Made by a program: the position numbers and the translations under genes
The notes under the pieces: model-generated
What the model was told of the DNA's origin: nothing
Database searches by the model: none
The model's input: the letters and a program-made list of their open reading frames with translations, nothing else
Shown: positions 46,956-56,966 of the stretch, piece by piece
Layout of the letters: each line of letters opens with the position of its first letter
Numbering within the stretch: the stretch's first letter is position 1
Origin: Gigaspora margarita
Lineage: Eukaryota; Glomeromycota; Glomeromycetes; Diversisporales; Gigasporaceae
Length of the DNA: 64,000 nucleotides
Assembly: GCA_009809945.1 (NCBI GenBank)
Contig: WTPW01000083.1
Location: forward strand, 350,219 to 414,218
Reading direction: 5' to 3'

Positions 46956-47123
46956 AAATTTTAACCAATCAAATGCTTAGAAAAATTATCAGGTAGGGGT
47001 AGGGGGGTCAGCTATTTAGTGAAACCCTAATCAGGTAATTTCTGGCACTCTTCTAAGTCTCACTGCTATGGTACTTGTGAACAAGTAGGTCATAATGCAC
47101 ATACATGTGATATTAATAGGTAG

Positions 47124-47574
47124 CTAGCTTATAAGTATAGTAATAGATGTGATTGTTTAATTGTTAGTTTGCTGAATTTATGTATGCCTATAACTATTGT
47201 ATATTGAGTTTGCCTGCATGTTTTTATTGTATATTACATATGTACTTGTATTGTGTATATTGTCCATGCATCATAATGTTTATTTGCATTTGAGTGTGTT
47301 GTGTGCATATTATTTTATAATACTGTATTATATATATTTACAGTATTGATGTAATAACTGTATGAAATATTGCTACATACTAATAAATATGAGATCGATC
47401 AAGAATATATGTATGTTGTATATTGAATTGGAATAACTTTAGTATAAATTGGACCAGTATTTCAAAATTTAAGATTAGTATTAATATTCAATATTTATTA
47501 CAATGTAGAATTGCTACCCAAAAAAATTTCAAAACTACTTCTGAAGTAATATTTTGTTTGGTTGAGGTTAGAGT
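47124..47574. other. AT-rich spacer after the zinc-knuckle gene
   Basis: TGTATATTG/TGTGTATATTGTCC phrases recur at 47,195-47,260; no gene is supported. Part may be 3' untranslated sequence. Confidence 0.35.
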
Positions 47575-47755
47575 ATTGCTATTTAGTAAAAGTTAGAAGG
47601 TACTATATATATTAAAATTTTGCAAGAAAATTATTTTACTAATGCGCAGAAGGCCTTTTCATAGACTAAAATTTGAGCTATAAGTGCAAAATGAACATTG
47701 GTTTGAATTTTTCTAATCATGCTATATTATACCTGGTCTTGAAATCTGAGCTGTA
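47575..47755. repeat. solo copy of the shared core, reversed
   Basis: GAGGTTAGAG, ATTTAGTAAAAGTTAG, TTGCAAGAAAATTATTTTAC, TTTTCATAGACTAAAATTTG and ATTATACCTGGTCTTGAAAT follow the core order. Terminal repeats were not found. Confidence 0.45.
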
Positions 47756-47799
47756 TAAATATAGCAATAAAATTAATATATAAGTTTAATATTTATGGT

Positions 47800-48090
47800 G
47801 ATTGTTTAGCACCTATGGTGTTTATCACCTATGGTATTTAGCACCAGGACTCTGAACAATATATATAGAGGTTATATTAGGTTTAATGTAAGATTTTTAT
47901 AAAATTTATCCAAAATTTGAAAAAATCTGCAATTCTGATTGGTTGAACCTTATTTGGGCCAATCAGAATTGCAAAAAGTAGATAATGCATAAATATAACC
48001 TCAATTTGTATTGTTCGAGGTCCTTTATTACCTATGGTGTTTATCACCTATGGCATTTATCACCTATGGCATTTATTGCCTATGGTGTAC
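47800..48090. repeat. CACCTATGGTGTTTAT tandem repeat split by a MITE
   Basis: 16-bp units (CACCTATGGTATTTAT and variants) lie at 47,807-47,845 and resume at 48,028-48,090. The MITE at 47,846-48,024 sits between them. Confidence 0.7.
47846..48024. mobile_element. MITE inside the tandem repeat, 179 bp
   Basis: AGGACTCTGAACAATATATA and GAGGTTATATTA at the left pair with TATAACCTCAATTTGTATTG and TTCGAGGTCCT at the right. TTCTGATTGG and CCAATCAGAA flank the loop. Confidence 0.65.
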
Positions 48091-48369
48091 TTTAGTAAAC
48101 TCGAACTCATAAAGTTTAGGTAATAAAATTATAAAATTTAATTAATAAAATAATGCATATATGATATATTATTATGTATATATTGTATATATTGATATAT
48201 GCTATTATATGTTTCCTGCATATAAATATGCACGAGATAATGCATGAGAAAACACATAAGATTGCACATTAGTACATGTAATATTGCATAGAATTTATGC
48301 CTTATTACGTGCTGTAAACGTACTTTCCTATACATTGTCTCATATAGATTTACGTGCAGTTTTGTATGG

Positions 48370-48565
48370 TTTCATATTAATGATGCCTGATGCATGACGC
48401 AACTTGTATCATTGATGCATGACAAAACTATTTCGTTAGGCAATGTCAAATTGACAAATTGACAAATGACAAAACCCATAATGTATGATAAAACCCATGA
48501 TGCATGACAAAACTCATAACACATGACAAAACACATAACGCATGAACTCATGATACATAACGAAA
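48370..48565. repeat. minisatellite, about 20-bp unit
   Basis: GATGCATGACAAAACTCATA and variants repeat about eight times. Minus-strand frames here (MSSCVMCFVMC...) are translations of the repeat. Confidence 0.6.
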
Positions 48566-48583
48566 CCAATAATAAATGTCGAG

Positions 48584-49112
48584 GATGATGCTAAAATCAG
48601 ATGATGCTGATTCATGTGATCTATGTATCATTGGATCTCCTACAATTTTCAAAAAATCATGTAAACAATTGATCTACCTACATAATCAAAACATCGAACA
48701 CTATAACCAGTCAGTATGCCTATATGCTGCATAAATTGCATTCTTGATACCTATATATAGAAGACCTTCTAACTGTATCAAAAAGGTGACTCTAACCCTA
48801 ACTACGAAGCAAAAAGCGTCTATAAAACCACTAACAAAAAAATTTAGTTAAATCTAGTATAGTTCGTGGTTAGGGTTAGGGTTGGATTAGGATGCCTTTT
48901 TGATACAGTTAGAAGGTCTTCTGTATATAGATATCAAGAATGCGATTTATGCAACATATAGGTATATATTGAATTAACCCGACCAGCTAAGCATTCAATT
49001 GTTTTGATTACATAGTGTAGATCGATTGTTTACACAATTTTTAAAAATTTTAGAAAATCTGTTGAATACATAGATCATGTGGATTTCAGCATCATCCAAT
49101 TTCAGCATCATC
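48584..49112. mobile_element. palindromic element with GGGTTAGGGTTAG centre
   Basis: Long arms: GATGATGCTAAAATCAGATG and CATGTGATCTATGTAT at the left, their complements at 49,066-49,112 at the right. Further in, ATACCTATATATAGAAGACC and TTCTAACTGTATCAAAAAGG pair with 48,893-48,945. The loop carries CTCTAACCCTAACTAC and GGTTAGGGTTAGGGTTGG. The arms are well conserved. Confidence 0.75.
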
Positions 49113-49883
49113 TCTGACAATAAAAAACAAAACCCATGATGATTTTGATGAAGCATAAGACTATTATTCATTTCTTTTATAATAGAAATAATTTAGTCCA
49201 TGTAAAGTTAAATTTTTTTGTTTATTATATCTTCCCAGTTTCTATTTTTTTGACATTGATCTGACATTGCCTGATGATTTGTAAAAATCACCTAGATATA
49301 TTTGATAGAGTTCTATGAATTGGCATTACTATAGTATTTTATTATTATGTATTATTTTATATATTTCTTATTTTGGCATAGTTTGTGGTATAGTTGGGTG
49401 ATTTTAATCCTCAATGAGAGTACCCTGCTGGTACCTCAATGAGGGTTATAGACTCTTGGCGAGTGTATGAACCTCTCAACAAGGGAATTAAGCACCTAGT
49501 GAGTGATTAAAACCCAGTATAAATTAAAGATTTTTGAAGGTATGGTTTTAGTCTGCAAATGAAACAAATATTTATAGCATTAGTGTTATTTATTGATAGT
49601 TCAAAAAATCATGTGTTCAGACAATTGATTCTATGTGAATTATACAGGAAGGAATTCTAATCCAGCTGACCATGATTCTGATGCACTCTGACGTATTCTG
49701 ACCCAGAATTTGGTGAACCTACTGTATGAGTTGATCCTACGCTCCACTGTTGCTAGTGAAATGCTAGCAATAAAAAATAATCTGTTTAGATTCAATGTAA
49801 AAGCTTTTTCCAATTGACAAGTGTTTCATTAAGAGCTTCATCATCTTAGGTAGCGCTCTCACAAAAAAATGATTATCAGTAAT
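49113..49883. other. sequence without supported features
   Basis: 49,413-49,510 carries a short unusual series (CTCAATGAGAGTACCC, CTCAATGAGGGTTATAG, CTCAACAAGGG) that looks like a decayed minisatellite. No gene is supported. Confidence 0.4.
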
Positions 49884-49981
49884 TCTGTAAGTTTGACCAA
49901 TCAAAATTTAGGATCAAGTGTAATGTGATAATCAAAACAAATATGTTTTGTTTTCTAAGGCTAAGAAACCCGCGTTATAAT

Positions 49982-50361
49982 CAGGGCTATTGGGTCAATT
50001 CTGTTTGTGCTAAAATACCAATTCTGCGAATAAAATTAATTAATTTTGCACATTTTCTGTGGTATTTCTATAGGTTCTGCGTGGTTTCTGCAATATTTTT
50101 TTATTGAAAAAAATTTTTTTCAAAAAAAAATATTTTTTTTTAAAAGTTTTGCCCAAACATACTTGTATTTCAGGTTTATTTATTTTTTACATCAGAACTT
50201 TTTGGAGGTTATATTTTTAGAGTCTTGTTCTAAAAACTAAATAATTTATAAATTTCTATTTTCTGCAGCAATTCTGTGCTATTCTTAATACATTCTGTAT
50301 TTACAACCTAATTTTGTAATTTTTGCACCATTCTGTAAAACACAAAAAATTACTGGCCCTA
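49982..50361. mobile_element. hAT-like non-autonomous element, 380 bp
   Basis: Begins CAGGGCTATTGG and ends TTACTGGCCCTA. An exact 8-bp duplication GTTATAAT lies at 49,974-49,981 and 50,362-50,369. Repeated TTCTGC/TTCTGT words fill the interior. An 8-bp duplication and C/TAGGG-type ends fit hAT. Confidence 0.75.
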
Positions 50362-50444
50362 GTTATAATTAGGGCTAGAGTTGGAAAATATAGTTGCCAT
50401 TGTGGCTATTAGTAAAATTTCATGAGAATTATTTTTAATTAGAA

Positions 50445-50626
50445 CAGGACCCTGAAATATGCATAGATAGGTTAGGTTAATTATAGGATTACTAAAAAAA
50501 GAAAGATCTGCAGAAAAAACTTCAAAAATAAGCAAAAAATTACTATAAATAGAAAAGATTAGCATAAAAAACCTCAAAAATAAGCAAACTCATATCTGAT
50601 CTATCTATGTATATTTCGGGGTCCTA
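50445..50626. mobile_element. 183-bp MITE family, copy 2
   Basis: Nearly identical to 23,348-23,530, including the doubled AAAAATAAGCAAA and the right end TTTCGGGGTCCTA. Flanks TTAGAA and TTAGGA differ by one base. Confidence 0.8.
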
Positions 50627-50764
50627 TTAGGACGCAATAGATGATTTCCTAATAAAATTTAGAGTTGTAAAAAATTTTTATGTCACACCTGATCTTAAAA
50701 TTCATCAGTTAAAATTACAGGTTGTGAACAATGTTTTTGTATTTAAAGGCTAGGTGTTAGTTTT

Positions 50765-50890
50765 ATCAATAGTTAGAGGGTTGCATCAGGAGTTTCATCA
50801 ATTATCAAGGGTTTTTTAATTGTCAAAGGTTTCGTCAAGCATCAAGGGTTTCATCAAGCATCATCAATTATCAAGGGTTTTGTCAGATGC
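50765..50890. repeat. minisatellite, about 18-bp unit
   Basis: TTATCAAGGGTTTCATCAAGC-like units, seven or so, interrupted once. Confidence 0.6.
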
Positions 50891-51339
50891 AAATTTGACG
50901 AAACCTTTTATTATTGCAAAAATAATTGTATCAGATATCATTATTCCATATCCAAACTTTCTCATGTATTGCAGTATCATTTCATGCTGTAATTTGTTAT
51001 AGTAATTGACTGACCTGCATGTTAGTTTGAGTATGGCATGTGCTTTGTTTCAAAATAAGAACTGATTTTTTAAAGCCAAATATTTTTAAAATAACACGCA
51101 TGCACCTTGTATAGTGATAAATTTATATTTAAAAATTATAATGATAACAAAGTGATCAAATTATCTAAGCATATAAAAATTTATAATAAAGTGTACTAAA
51201 TTATAAGTAATCAGATGCATATGTACAGACATTTATAGACAACTAGATTATATGCATACAAAAATTCATAAACGACTCATAAGAAATTCATAATCGGGCT
51301 TATAATTTCTGATCAAATAGTCACTTTTATTCTTAAAAT
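50891..51339. other. AT-rich spacer
   Basis: No feature supported. Confidence 0.4.
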
Positions 51340-51470
51340 CAGTGTTTAAAATTCAAATTTAAAGTTATGTTCTCAAAAGAGTATATTTGAAATTTTATTG
51401 TTCTCAAAAACTTTTATTGTTCATTATATATTGAACATTAATTTTTTAAGAATGTTCATATTCTATACTT

Positions 51471-52835
51471 TGTGATAGGCTCTGTCACGGGATTTTTTCT
51501 CTTTTCTTTTACATTAGGGGACTTTCGTGCTTGTTTATGTTACCGTTATAGTATTATTTCTTGAAAATGGTGGAATTGACATAGCCCCAAATAGAACAAG
51601 CAATATGCCACAGTGACCCCTAGTAAAAACACATGGCAACTACGCCTGCCAGGGCCACAAACCAGTTCTTACTAATTGACATTTTGCCGCCAATGTTTGT
51701 TTATTACCTATTTCGATAGCCATAGATTTTACGCATGAATTTACACATGCTTGTGGGCATGGTAATTCTGCCCGCTACAGCCCCAATCTAGTTTTAGCTC
51801 CTAGAATTCGGCTGTAATTGTTTGTTTATTACCCCTTTCACTAAACAATGTATTTAGTTTAGTTTTGGCATTATTAAGTTAGTGGTATTGGCACATGTAA
51901 GTTGGGCTCCAGCACAAACGAAAAGCCCAAAAAGCCTTTCGTCACCCCAAGTACACCTTGAGGCATAGGAATTCGCTTTTGACCTTTGTTCAAAGAAATT
52001 ATAGTCATAGTAAGTTAAAGACGAATTCAATAGAATTAGTTAAGAGTAGTCTAAAAACTTATGTATTTATTAAAAGGGTAAAAAGTATATAAACTCTACC
52101 TTTTTGCCTCAATAAAGATTAACTCTCAAAACGAGTTCATATTTGAATAACTCAGACGAACTTGAGTTCTTACCTTCGAAATAAGAGTAGAAGCATTAAG
52201 AAGTTTCCCTTGTTGATTAACCCATTTTGTTATGATAAAATTCGCTTATTGAACCTACCTTGTACCCGTAGATTATTTGTTATTTTAAGTTAAAGTCATA
52301 TCGTTAGTTGTGACTTTGTGACCCAAGTTTCGAACTCCATTTAATTTGTAACCCCGTTAAGAAAGAAAGGTTGAATTAATCACCTTTATATAAAACATCA
52401 ATCGATTAAACCCCTTTGATTGCCTGATTTATTCAACAATCAATCACCCAATTGTTCAATTAATCACCTGCATCAATCCAATTTCGCCCTTGATTACGTG
52501 TCAATCGTTAATAATATTAATAATCGTATTTAACCCTTTTACCCAAGTACCCTAAAATAAAGCTAATTTATATAAGTAGAGTGGACTTAGGACCACCACC
52601 CGAAGACATAAACAAGAAATATTAAAAATACTTATCTTTGTTTATCTACGCCGCAGCAAGACCCCAAAAGAATCTTGAGACCCGGGCCAAATCTTCTACG
52701 CCTCTTTCTGCCTGCCAATTCGAGGATCAAGAGTCTTGCTGGATTGTTAGCTATTAGTTTAGATAGATATAGGTGTTGTTAGTGTATATTATTTGATTAG
52801 CCGATTGCCAACACTCTCACAACTTACAATTCACA
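51471..52835 (+). mobile_element. solo LTR, 1365 bp, well preserved
   Basis: Begins TGTGATAGGC and ends CAATTCACA (terminal TGTGA/TCACA), with an exact 5-bp duplication TACTT at 51,466-51,470 and 52,836-52,840. A TATA box (GTATATAAACTC, about 52,087) and CAATAAAG (about 52,111) mark promoter and polyadenylation sites. It is CpG-rich compared with its surroundings, so it is probably young. No internal region remains, so it arose by recombination between two LTRs. A decayed relative is at 13,435-14,010. Orientation follows the TATA/AATAAA order. Confidence 0.8.
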
Positions 52836-53292
52836 TACTTTTTCAATATAACACATTATATGATTCAATTTCTAATAATTTTGTTAAAACTTCAAGTGCT
52901 TTTCATATTTGCTTATAAAACAAGATTTTCTATGATATTTTACTAATACTACTATTGGTTAATGTGATAAATTAGAATTCAATTATTTTGTTATTTAACT
53001 ATTTAAACTTTATACTAACAAATACTTTGCATCTTTTTACTTGCTTAGTATCAGCATATTATTTAATACAAATCAACTATAAATAAGTCTACACAATAAT
53101 GATACTCTTTATATAAAAAATGCACTGCACAATTAATAAATATTTTATGTTAAAAATTTTTAAAGGCTATTTTTTTAAATATTTATGTGTTTACATAGTA
53201 TATATGTACATACATGCATATATATGTACATATATATACATATTTATACAGAATTTGTTATGATCAAATTACATTATCAAATTGATAAATAT

Positions 53293-53536
53293 GTTGTATC
53301 CCGGATTAGAATCTGCCCAATTTGGAATCTGGCTGCCCTGATTCAGAATCAGGACAGCTGAATTTAGAATTCTTATACGGGATGTCCGGCTTAATAATTA
53401 GTATGGTTAGGATTAGGGTTAGAATATTAGAATAGTTAGCCAGACATCCCGTATAAGAATTCTAAATTTAGCTATCCTGATTCTGAATCAGGACAGCCGG
53501 ATTCTGATTCAGGCGGATTCTTATCCGGGATACAAC
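53293..53536. mobile_element. palindromic MITE, 244 bp
   Basis: Terminal repeats GTTGTATCCCGGATTAGAAT and the complement of ATTCTTATCCGGGATACAAC. GAATTTAGAATTCTTATACG and GGGATGTCCGG pair with 53,430-53,465. AAATAT flanks both ends (53,287-53,292 and 53,537-53,542). GGTTAGGATTAGGGTTAG forms the loop. Confidence 0.75.
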
Positions 53537-54109
53537 AAATATTTTATATAATTTATTGTTCTTATTAATAAATCTAGAACATAAAAATTTTATAAATGTT
53601 CTCTTTGAGAACATTTCAAGAGGATCAAATAAGAGAACATTTTCTAAATATTAATGTTCTTAAAAAAAATCAAATGTTCATTGAGAACTATAAGAACATT
53701 GAATTTTAAACACTGCTTAAAATCATCCAATCTCACATAAATCATTGACTCAAATTTTATTTAACCTTATCACTCATATTAAATAACAAGATATTGCATA
53801 ATCTTTACCAAAATCAAAAACTTATCAAATTAGCAAAATAACCATTCGGTAATTTTTTAATATAGATAAGAACAGCTATAAATGCTAAGTTTTTATGGCC
53901 CAGGTAAGTAATGCAGTTGAATTCTCACACTAATTAATTACAGGTTATATCAGGTGCGCATTAATTCGGGACGCGCATGGGTGCTAATTCAAGATACTAT
54001 ATGCTCTATGCATGTTAGTGTTTATACGGTGTCACATGAGAAAATTGCCAGGTCTACGGACACGTACTAATCACGTGATTTTTACACATACTGATAAACA
54101 CGTAATAGA

Positions 54110-54830
54110 TAACGTTCGTCAAGCCAAAATTTTTTTAATTTTGGACAAATTTTCTTGACAACTATCCAATAGAATTCAATGAAAATGTTTTTAAAACAGA
54201 TCCTGCCAATTAGTAGAATTTATTTAAAAAAAATTTCATCAAATTCAATTAGATAGTTGTCAAGAAACGTTCGTTCAAAGTTTGGAAAATTTTCAATATA
54301 TAACATGGCGAAATGTTTTAAACTTTAAGCGAAAATTTCTTAATAACTTCCAATAAATTTGATGAAACGTTTTTTAAATCAATCCTAAGAATTAGTAAAA
54401 TTCATCAAAAAAAAAAATTTTAACAAATTCAAATGGATTCTTGTTGAGAAATTTTCATTCAAAGTTTGGTAAGTTTTCAACGCCCTTAATAGCTGTGGCA
54501 GAAAATTTTCTAAACTTTGAATGAAAAGTTCTCGATAACTACTTGATAGAATTCGATGAAAATTTTCTTAATGAATTCTTCTTATCGTAAAATCTATTTT
54601 AAAAAATTTTTATCAAATTCTATCAAGTAGTTGTCAAAAAAATTTGGAAAATTTTCTGCCACGGCATTTTTGCGGGACGTTGAAAATTTTTCCAAAATTT
54701 GAACAAAAATTCCTCAATAACTATCTAATTGAATTTGGTGAAATTTTTTTATATAAATTTTACTAAATCGTAGAATCTATTTGAAAAAAAATTTTCATCA
54801 ATTATATTGTTAGTTGTGGAGAAAATTTAT
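54110..54830. repeat. diverged palindromic satellite inside the outer shell
   Basis: Three or four units of the type AAATTTTCTTGACAACTATC, AATAGAATTCAATGAAAAT, a spacer, then ATTTCATCAAATTCAATTAG and ATAGTTGTCAAGAAACG. The layout equals that of the 28,590-29,870 satellite. Confidence 0.55.
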
Positions 54831-55289
54831 CAATAATTAAGAAAATTCTACTTGCGATAGCATTATATCACATGATCATTGGTACATATAAAAATCACAT
54901 GATCAGTATGTGTCCGTAGTAGGGATACCACAGATCTGTGATAGCATAATCTGCGCATAAATTAGATTTTACCGCAGAAGCATATGCGACAGCATATTCG
55001 CATATCTGGATGAATTTCACATAATTAATAAAGCATAATCTTCGCATAAAATGGCTGGAATTAAAGATAAGTAATATTGGATTTATCAATTTTCCTCACC
55101 AGTTCCTATTGGACGCATAGAAATCTTGCGTTTGATAATACGAAATATAAATCATCAGATTTGAAATTTTAAATAAGGTACGAATATTACCGTAAGTAAT
55201 AAAACATATCGTTAAAGCAATATAAAGTTTAACAAGAAACATATATTTTACTAAAATTTTGTAGTGAATTTTTTTGTTAGGGCACAAAA

Positions 55290-56966
55290 GTAGAGTTGGG
55301 TTTCATGCGTACGCATAATTGCATGTTTCCAAATCATGCGCATTTTACACAGGTAAAACTATAAATATTTTCTAAATCTATTATGGCAGAAAACCTTTAG
55401 TGTGATATACTACATTACCAATATTTTCTATAGAATTATTAACTATCAGATCAAAGATCTAATGTAACATGAAATTGAAGGAATAGAGGCATTTTTATAA
55501 AAACGCAAGTAACTCATAATTTTGCTTATGAAACCTCCTTTCGTATTTTAACAAAAAAAATTCCTTGCGAAAATTTGGGTTAGAGACTGTCTTTGCTAAT
55601 TCTCTACTTACCTTTGCTTTAATATTTTTTTTTTTTTTTTTTAAAGTGTCCGTCTTTGGGACTAGGGAATTTTTTATTCAAGATATTAGGGCCGTTGGTA
55701 TTCCACTTGGGGGATACCGACATTTGTTACAACGACGAGGGTACATCTAGCCACACGTACACTTTTGGTGTCTAATTTAAGTGGTCCGCCCTAAGGTTCC
55801 ACACTAGCTGCCATACCTGCAACCCAACTACAGGAATTGCCTATTTAAACCCTCTGGTCCCTGATCTGCCTGCCAACCCATCTTGTATCACCAGTACAAG
55901 CACCAGTTTCTAAACCGGAGTTCGTACCGGATGCTATTCACCACCTTTAGGACTAATTTATTCTCGACGGAAAACTTGGTAGAGCAGTCCCTGTCCCACC
56001 CAGATATTACCTACACTTCGGTAACTTACTCTATAGCTTTACCTATACACTTGCAGTCCAGGGGTTACCTAAACCGCTACCATTACCTACTTCTGCCCTT
56101 GTAAGGTTCGCTCCAACCCCAGTACCAACCTCACCATCCTACCGGTCCTTATACCAGATCCACAAACTTCCAAACCAGTTAGCCCGGAAGGGTCGATATG
56201 GCCTTCTTCCCTTGGTACCTAATTCTGAAACATAGGTCCTTTTCCTCCGGTGCGACTCCGGCGGCCAGGTTGGTGNACCCCCTNNTCNAGNNTCTTATCN
56301 TCCGATTCTCCGGCTCCGGTTTCTGATATTCCGGCTTTGGTAGCACTGTCAAAGATCTTTGCTACCTCCTTACTCGGGGCTTGCCAAACGGGTTTCCGTT
56401 TCTCCGGTTCCTTGGATTTGTGCGCCCAAAGACTCCCATTCGAGATGGTGTACCAAGGCCTACAGGTATTGTACCCAGACGATCGATAAGAAGCAGTTAC
56501 CGGAACACAGGTCTTATTTTTCAAAGCGTCGCCAGTGGGATTTGAACCCTAGACCTGCCGCTTGGGGGTGACAACTTAACAACTTCCCTAAGTCGCCACA
56601 CCCTACCTTTGCTTTAATATTAACTCTTATCCCATATTATTATAATTATTATATTGTCAGTTTGTTTTGATCCCACATTATATCTAAACTTATTGTTATT
56701 GAATATGTTATAAAATTCTGTTTAAAATACCACAACAAAAGTTGCAAATTACACTATAAGTTTTGATATGAAAATTTTTTAGAAAACTGTTGGAAAAGGT
56801 AATATCTAACAAAGGTTTTCTGCCATAATAGATTTAGAAAACATTTGTAGTTTTACCTGTGTTACCCCATCAAAGTTTCTTTTATTTTTTTTGTCATGCG
56901 CGAATTTTCAAACAATTTGTACAATGTGCATTAAATGCGCATGCGTATTTTATCACATCTCTATGC
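55290..56966. mobile_element. core-bearing inverted-repeat element, third shell
   Basis: TAGAGTTGGGTTTCATGCGT at the left pairs with GCGCATGCGTATTTTATCAC and ATCTCTA at the right. CACAGGTAAAACTATAAAT, TTTTCTAAATCTATTATGGC and AGAAAACCTTT pair with 56,810-56,870. The core is forward: GATCTAATGTAACATGAAAT, AAAACGCAAGTAACTC, CTTATGAAACCTCCTTTCG and TTCCTTGCGAAAATTTGGG. It is broken by the retroposon at 55,627-56,603. Confidence 0.65.
55627..56603 (-). mobile_element. tRNA-headed retroposon, 977 bp, innermost
   Basis: An exact 18-bp duplication (TACCTTTGCTTTAATATT) lies at 55,609-55,626 and 56,604-56,621. The T-run at 55,627-55,642 is the tail of the minus-strand element. At the other end the minus strand reads GGGTGTGGCGACTTAGGGAA with a box A (TGGCGACTTAGGG), and a perfect box B (GGTTCAAATCC) about 60 bp further in. 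At nearly 1 kb it is long for a SINE. It is far richer in GC than its host sequence. Several undetermined bases lie at 56,275-56,300. Small frames on both strands are not supported as genes. Partial copies: 1376-1709, 18,586-19,110. Confidence 0.85.

Larger units (their letters stand above)
44650..47053. mobile_element. 2.4-kb PIF/Harbinger-type non-autonomous element in an exon
   Basis: Ends GGGGAGTGCCA and TGGCACTCTTC with AATCACCTGATT-like sequence inside both, flanked by TAA (44,647-44,649 and 47,054-47,056). These match the small MITEs at 2915 and 8712. No transposase frame is present. The interior holds other nested inverted-repeat elements, which account for the length. It interrupts the last visible exon of the zinc-knuckle gene. 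Confidence 0.8.
42433..47123 (+). pseudogene. CCHC zinc-knuckle gene split by inverted-repeat elements
   Basis: Three exon-like pieces share a C-x2-C-x4-H-x4-C knuckle. Piece 1 (42,433-42,598) has CSICSQAKPNSCICDL and ends at a consensus donor GTAAGT (42,599). Piece 2 (from 44,346, after an acceptor ACATTGTAG) has the intact CGICGQIGHNTHTC; codon phase matches piece 1. Piece 3 starts at 44,625 after TTTACTTTATTGCAG, is interrupted at 44,650-47,053 by a transposon, and resumes at 47,057 with GTCEQVGHNAHTC and TAG at 47,121-47,123. Removing the transposon with one TAA copy keeps the frame. Piece 2 runs into TAA at 44,447 before a possible donor at 44,459. Knuckles of this CGxCGQxGHNxxTC type occur in RNA-binding proteins and at the ends of MULE/FAR1-type proteins. 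The N-terminal exons are not visible; the Ty3 element abuts on the left. Confidence 0.55.
49884..50724. mobile_element. core-bearing inverted-repeat element with two insertions
   Basis: TTCTGTAAGTTTGACCAATC and AGGATCAAGTGTAATGTGAT at the left pair with ATGTCACACCTGATCTTAAA and ATCAGTTAAAATTACAGG at the right. Core phrases lie between. It is broken by the hAT-like element at 49,982-50,361 and the 183-bp MITE at 50,445-50,626. Confidence 0.6.
51340..53715. mobile_element. hAT-like non-autonomous element holding an LTR and a MITE
   Basis: Ends CAGTGTTTAAAATTCAA and TTGAATTTTAAACACTG pair exactly. The 8-bp duplication CTTAAAAT is exact at 51,332-51,339 and 53,716-53,723. ATGTTCTC/GAGAACAT words near both ends also pair. 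Only about 750 bp belong to the element itself; the rest is the solo LTR at 51,471-52,835 and the MITE at 53,293-53,536. No transposase is present. Confidence 0.8.

Noticed and set aside
48372..48569. Cys/Met-rich minus-strand frame resembling a small cysteine-rich protein
   Set aside because: It is a translation of the GATGCATGACAAAAC minisatellite.
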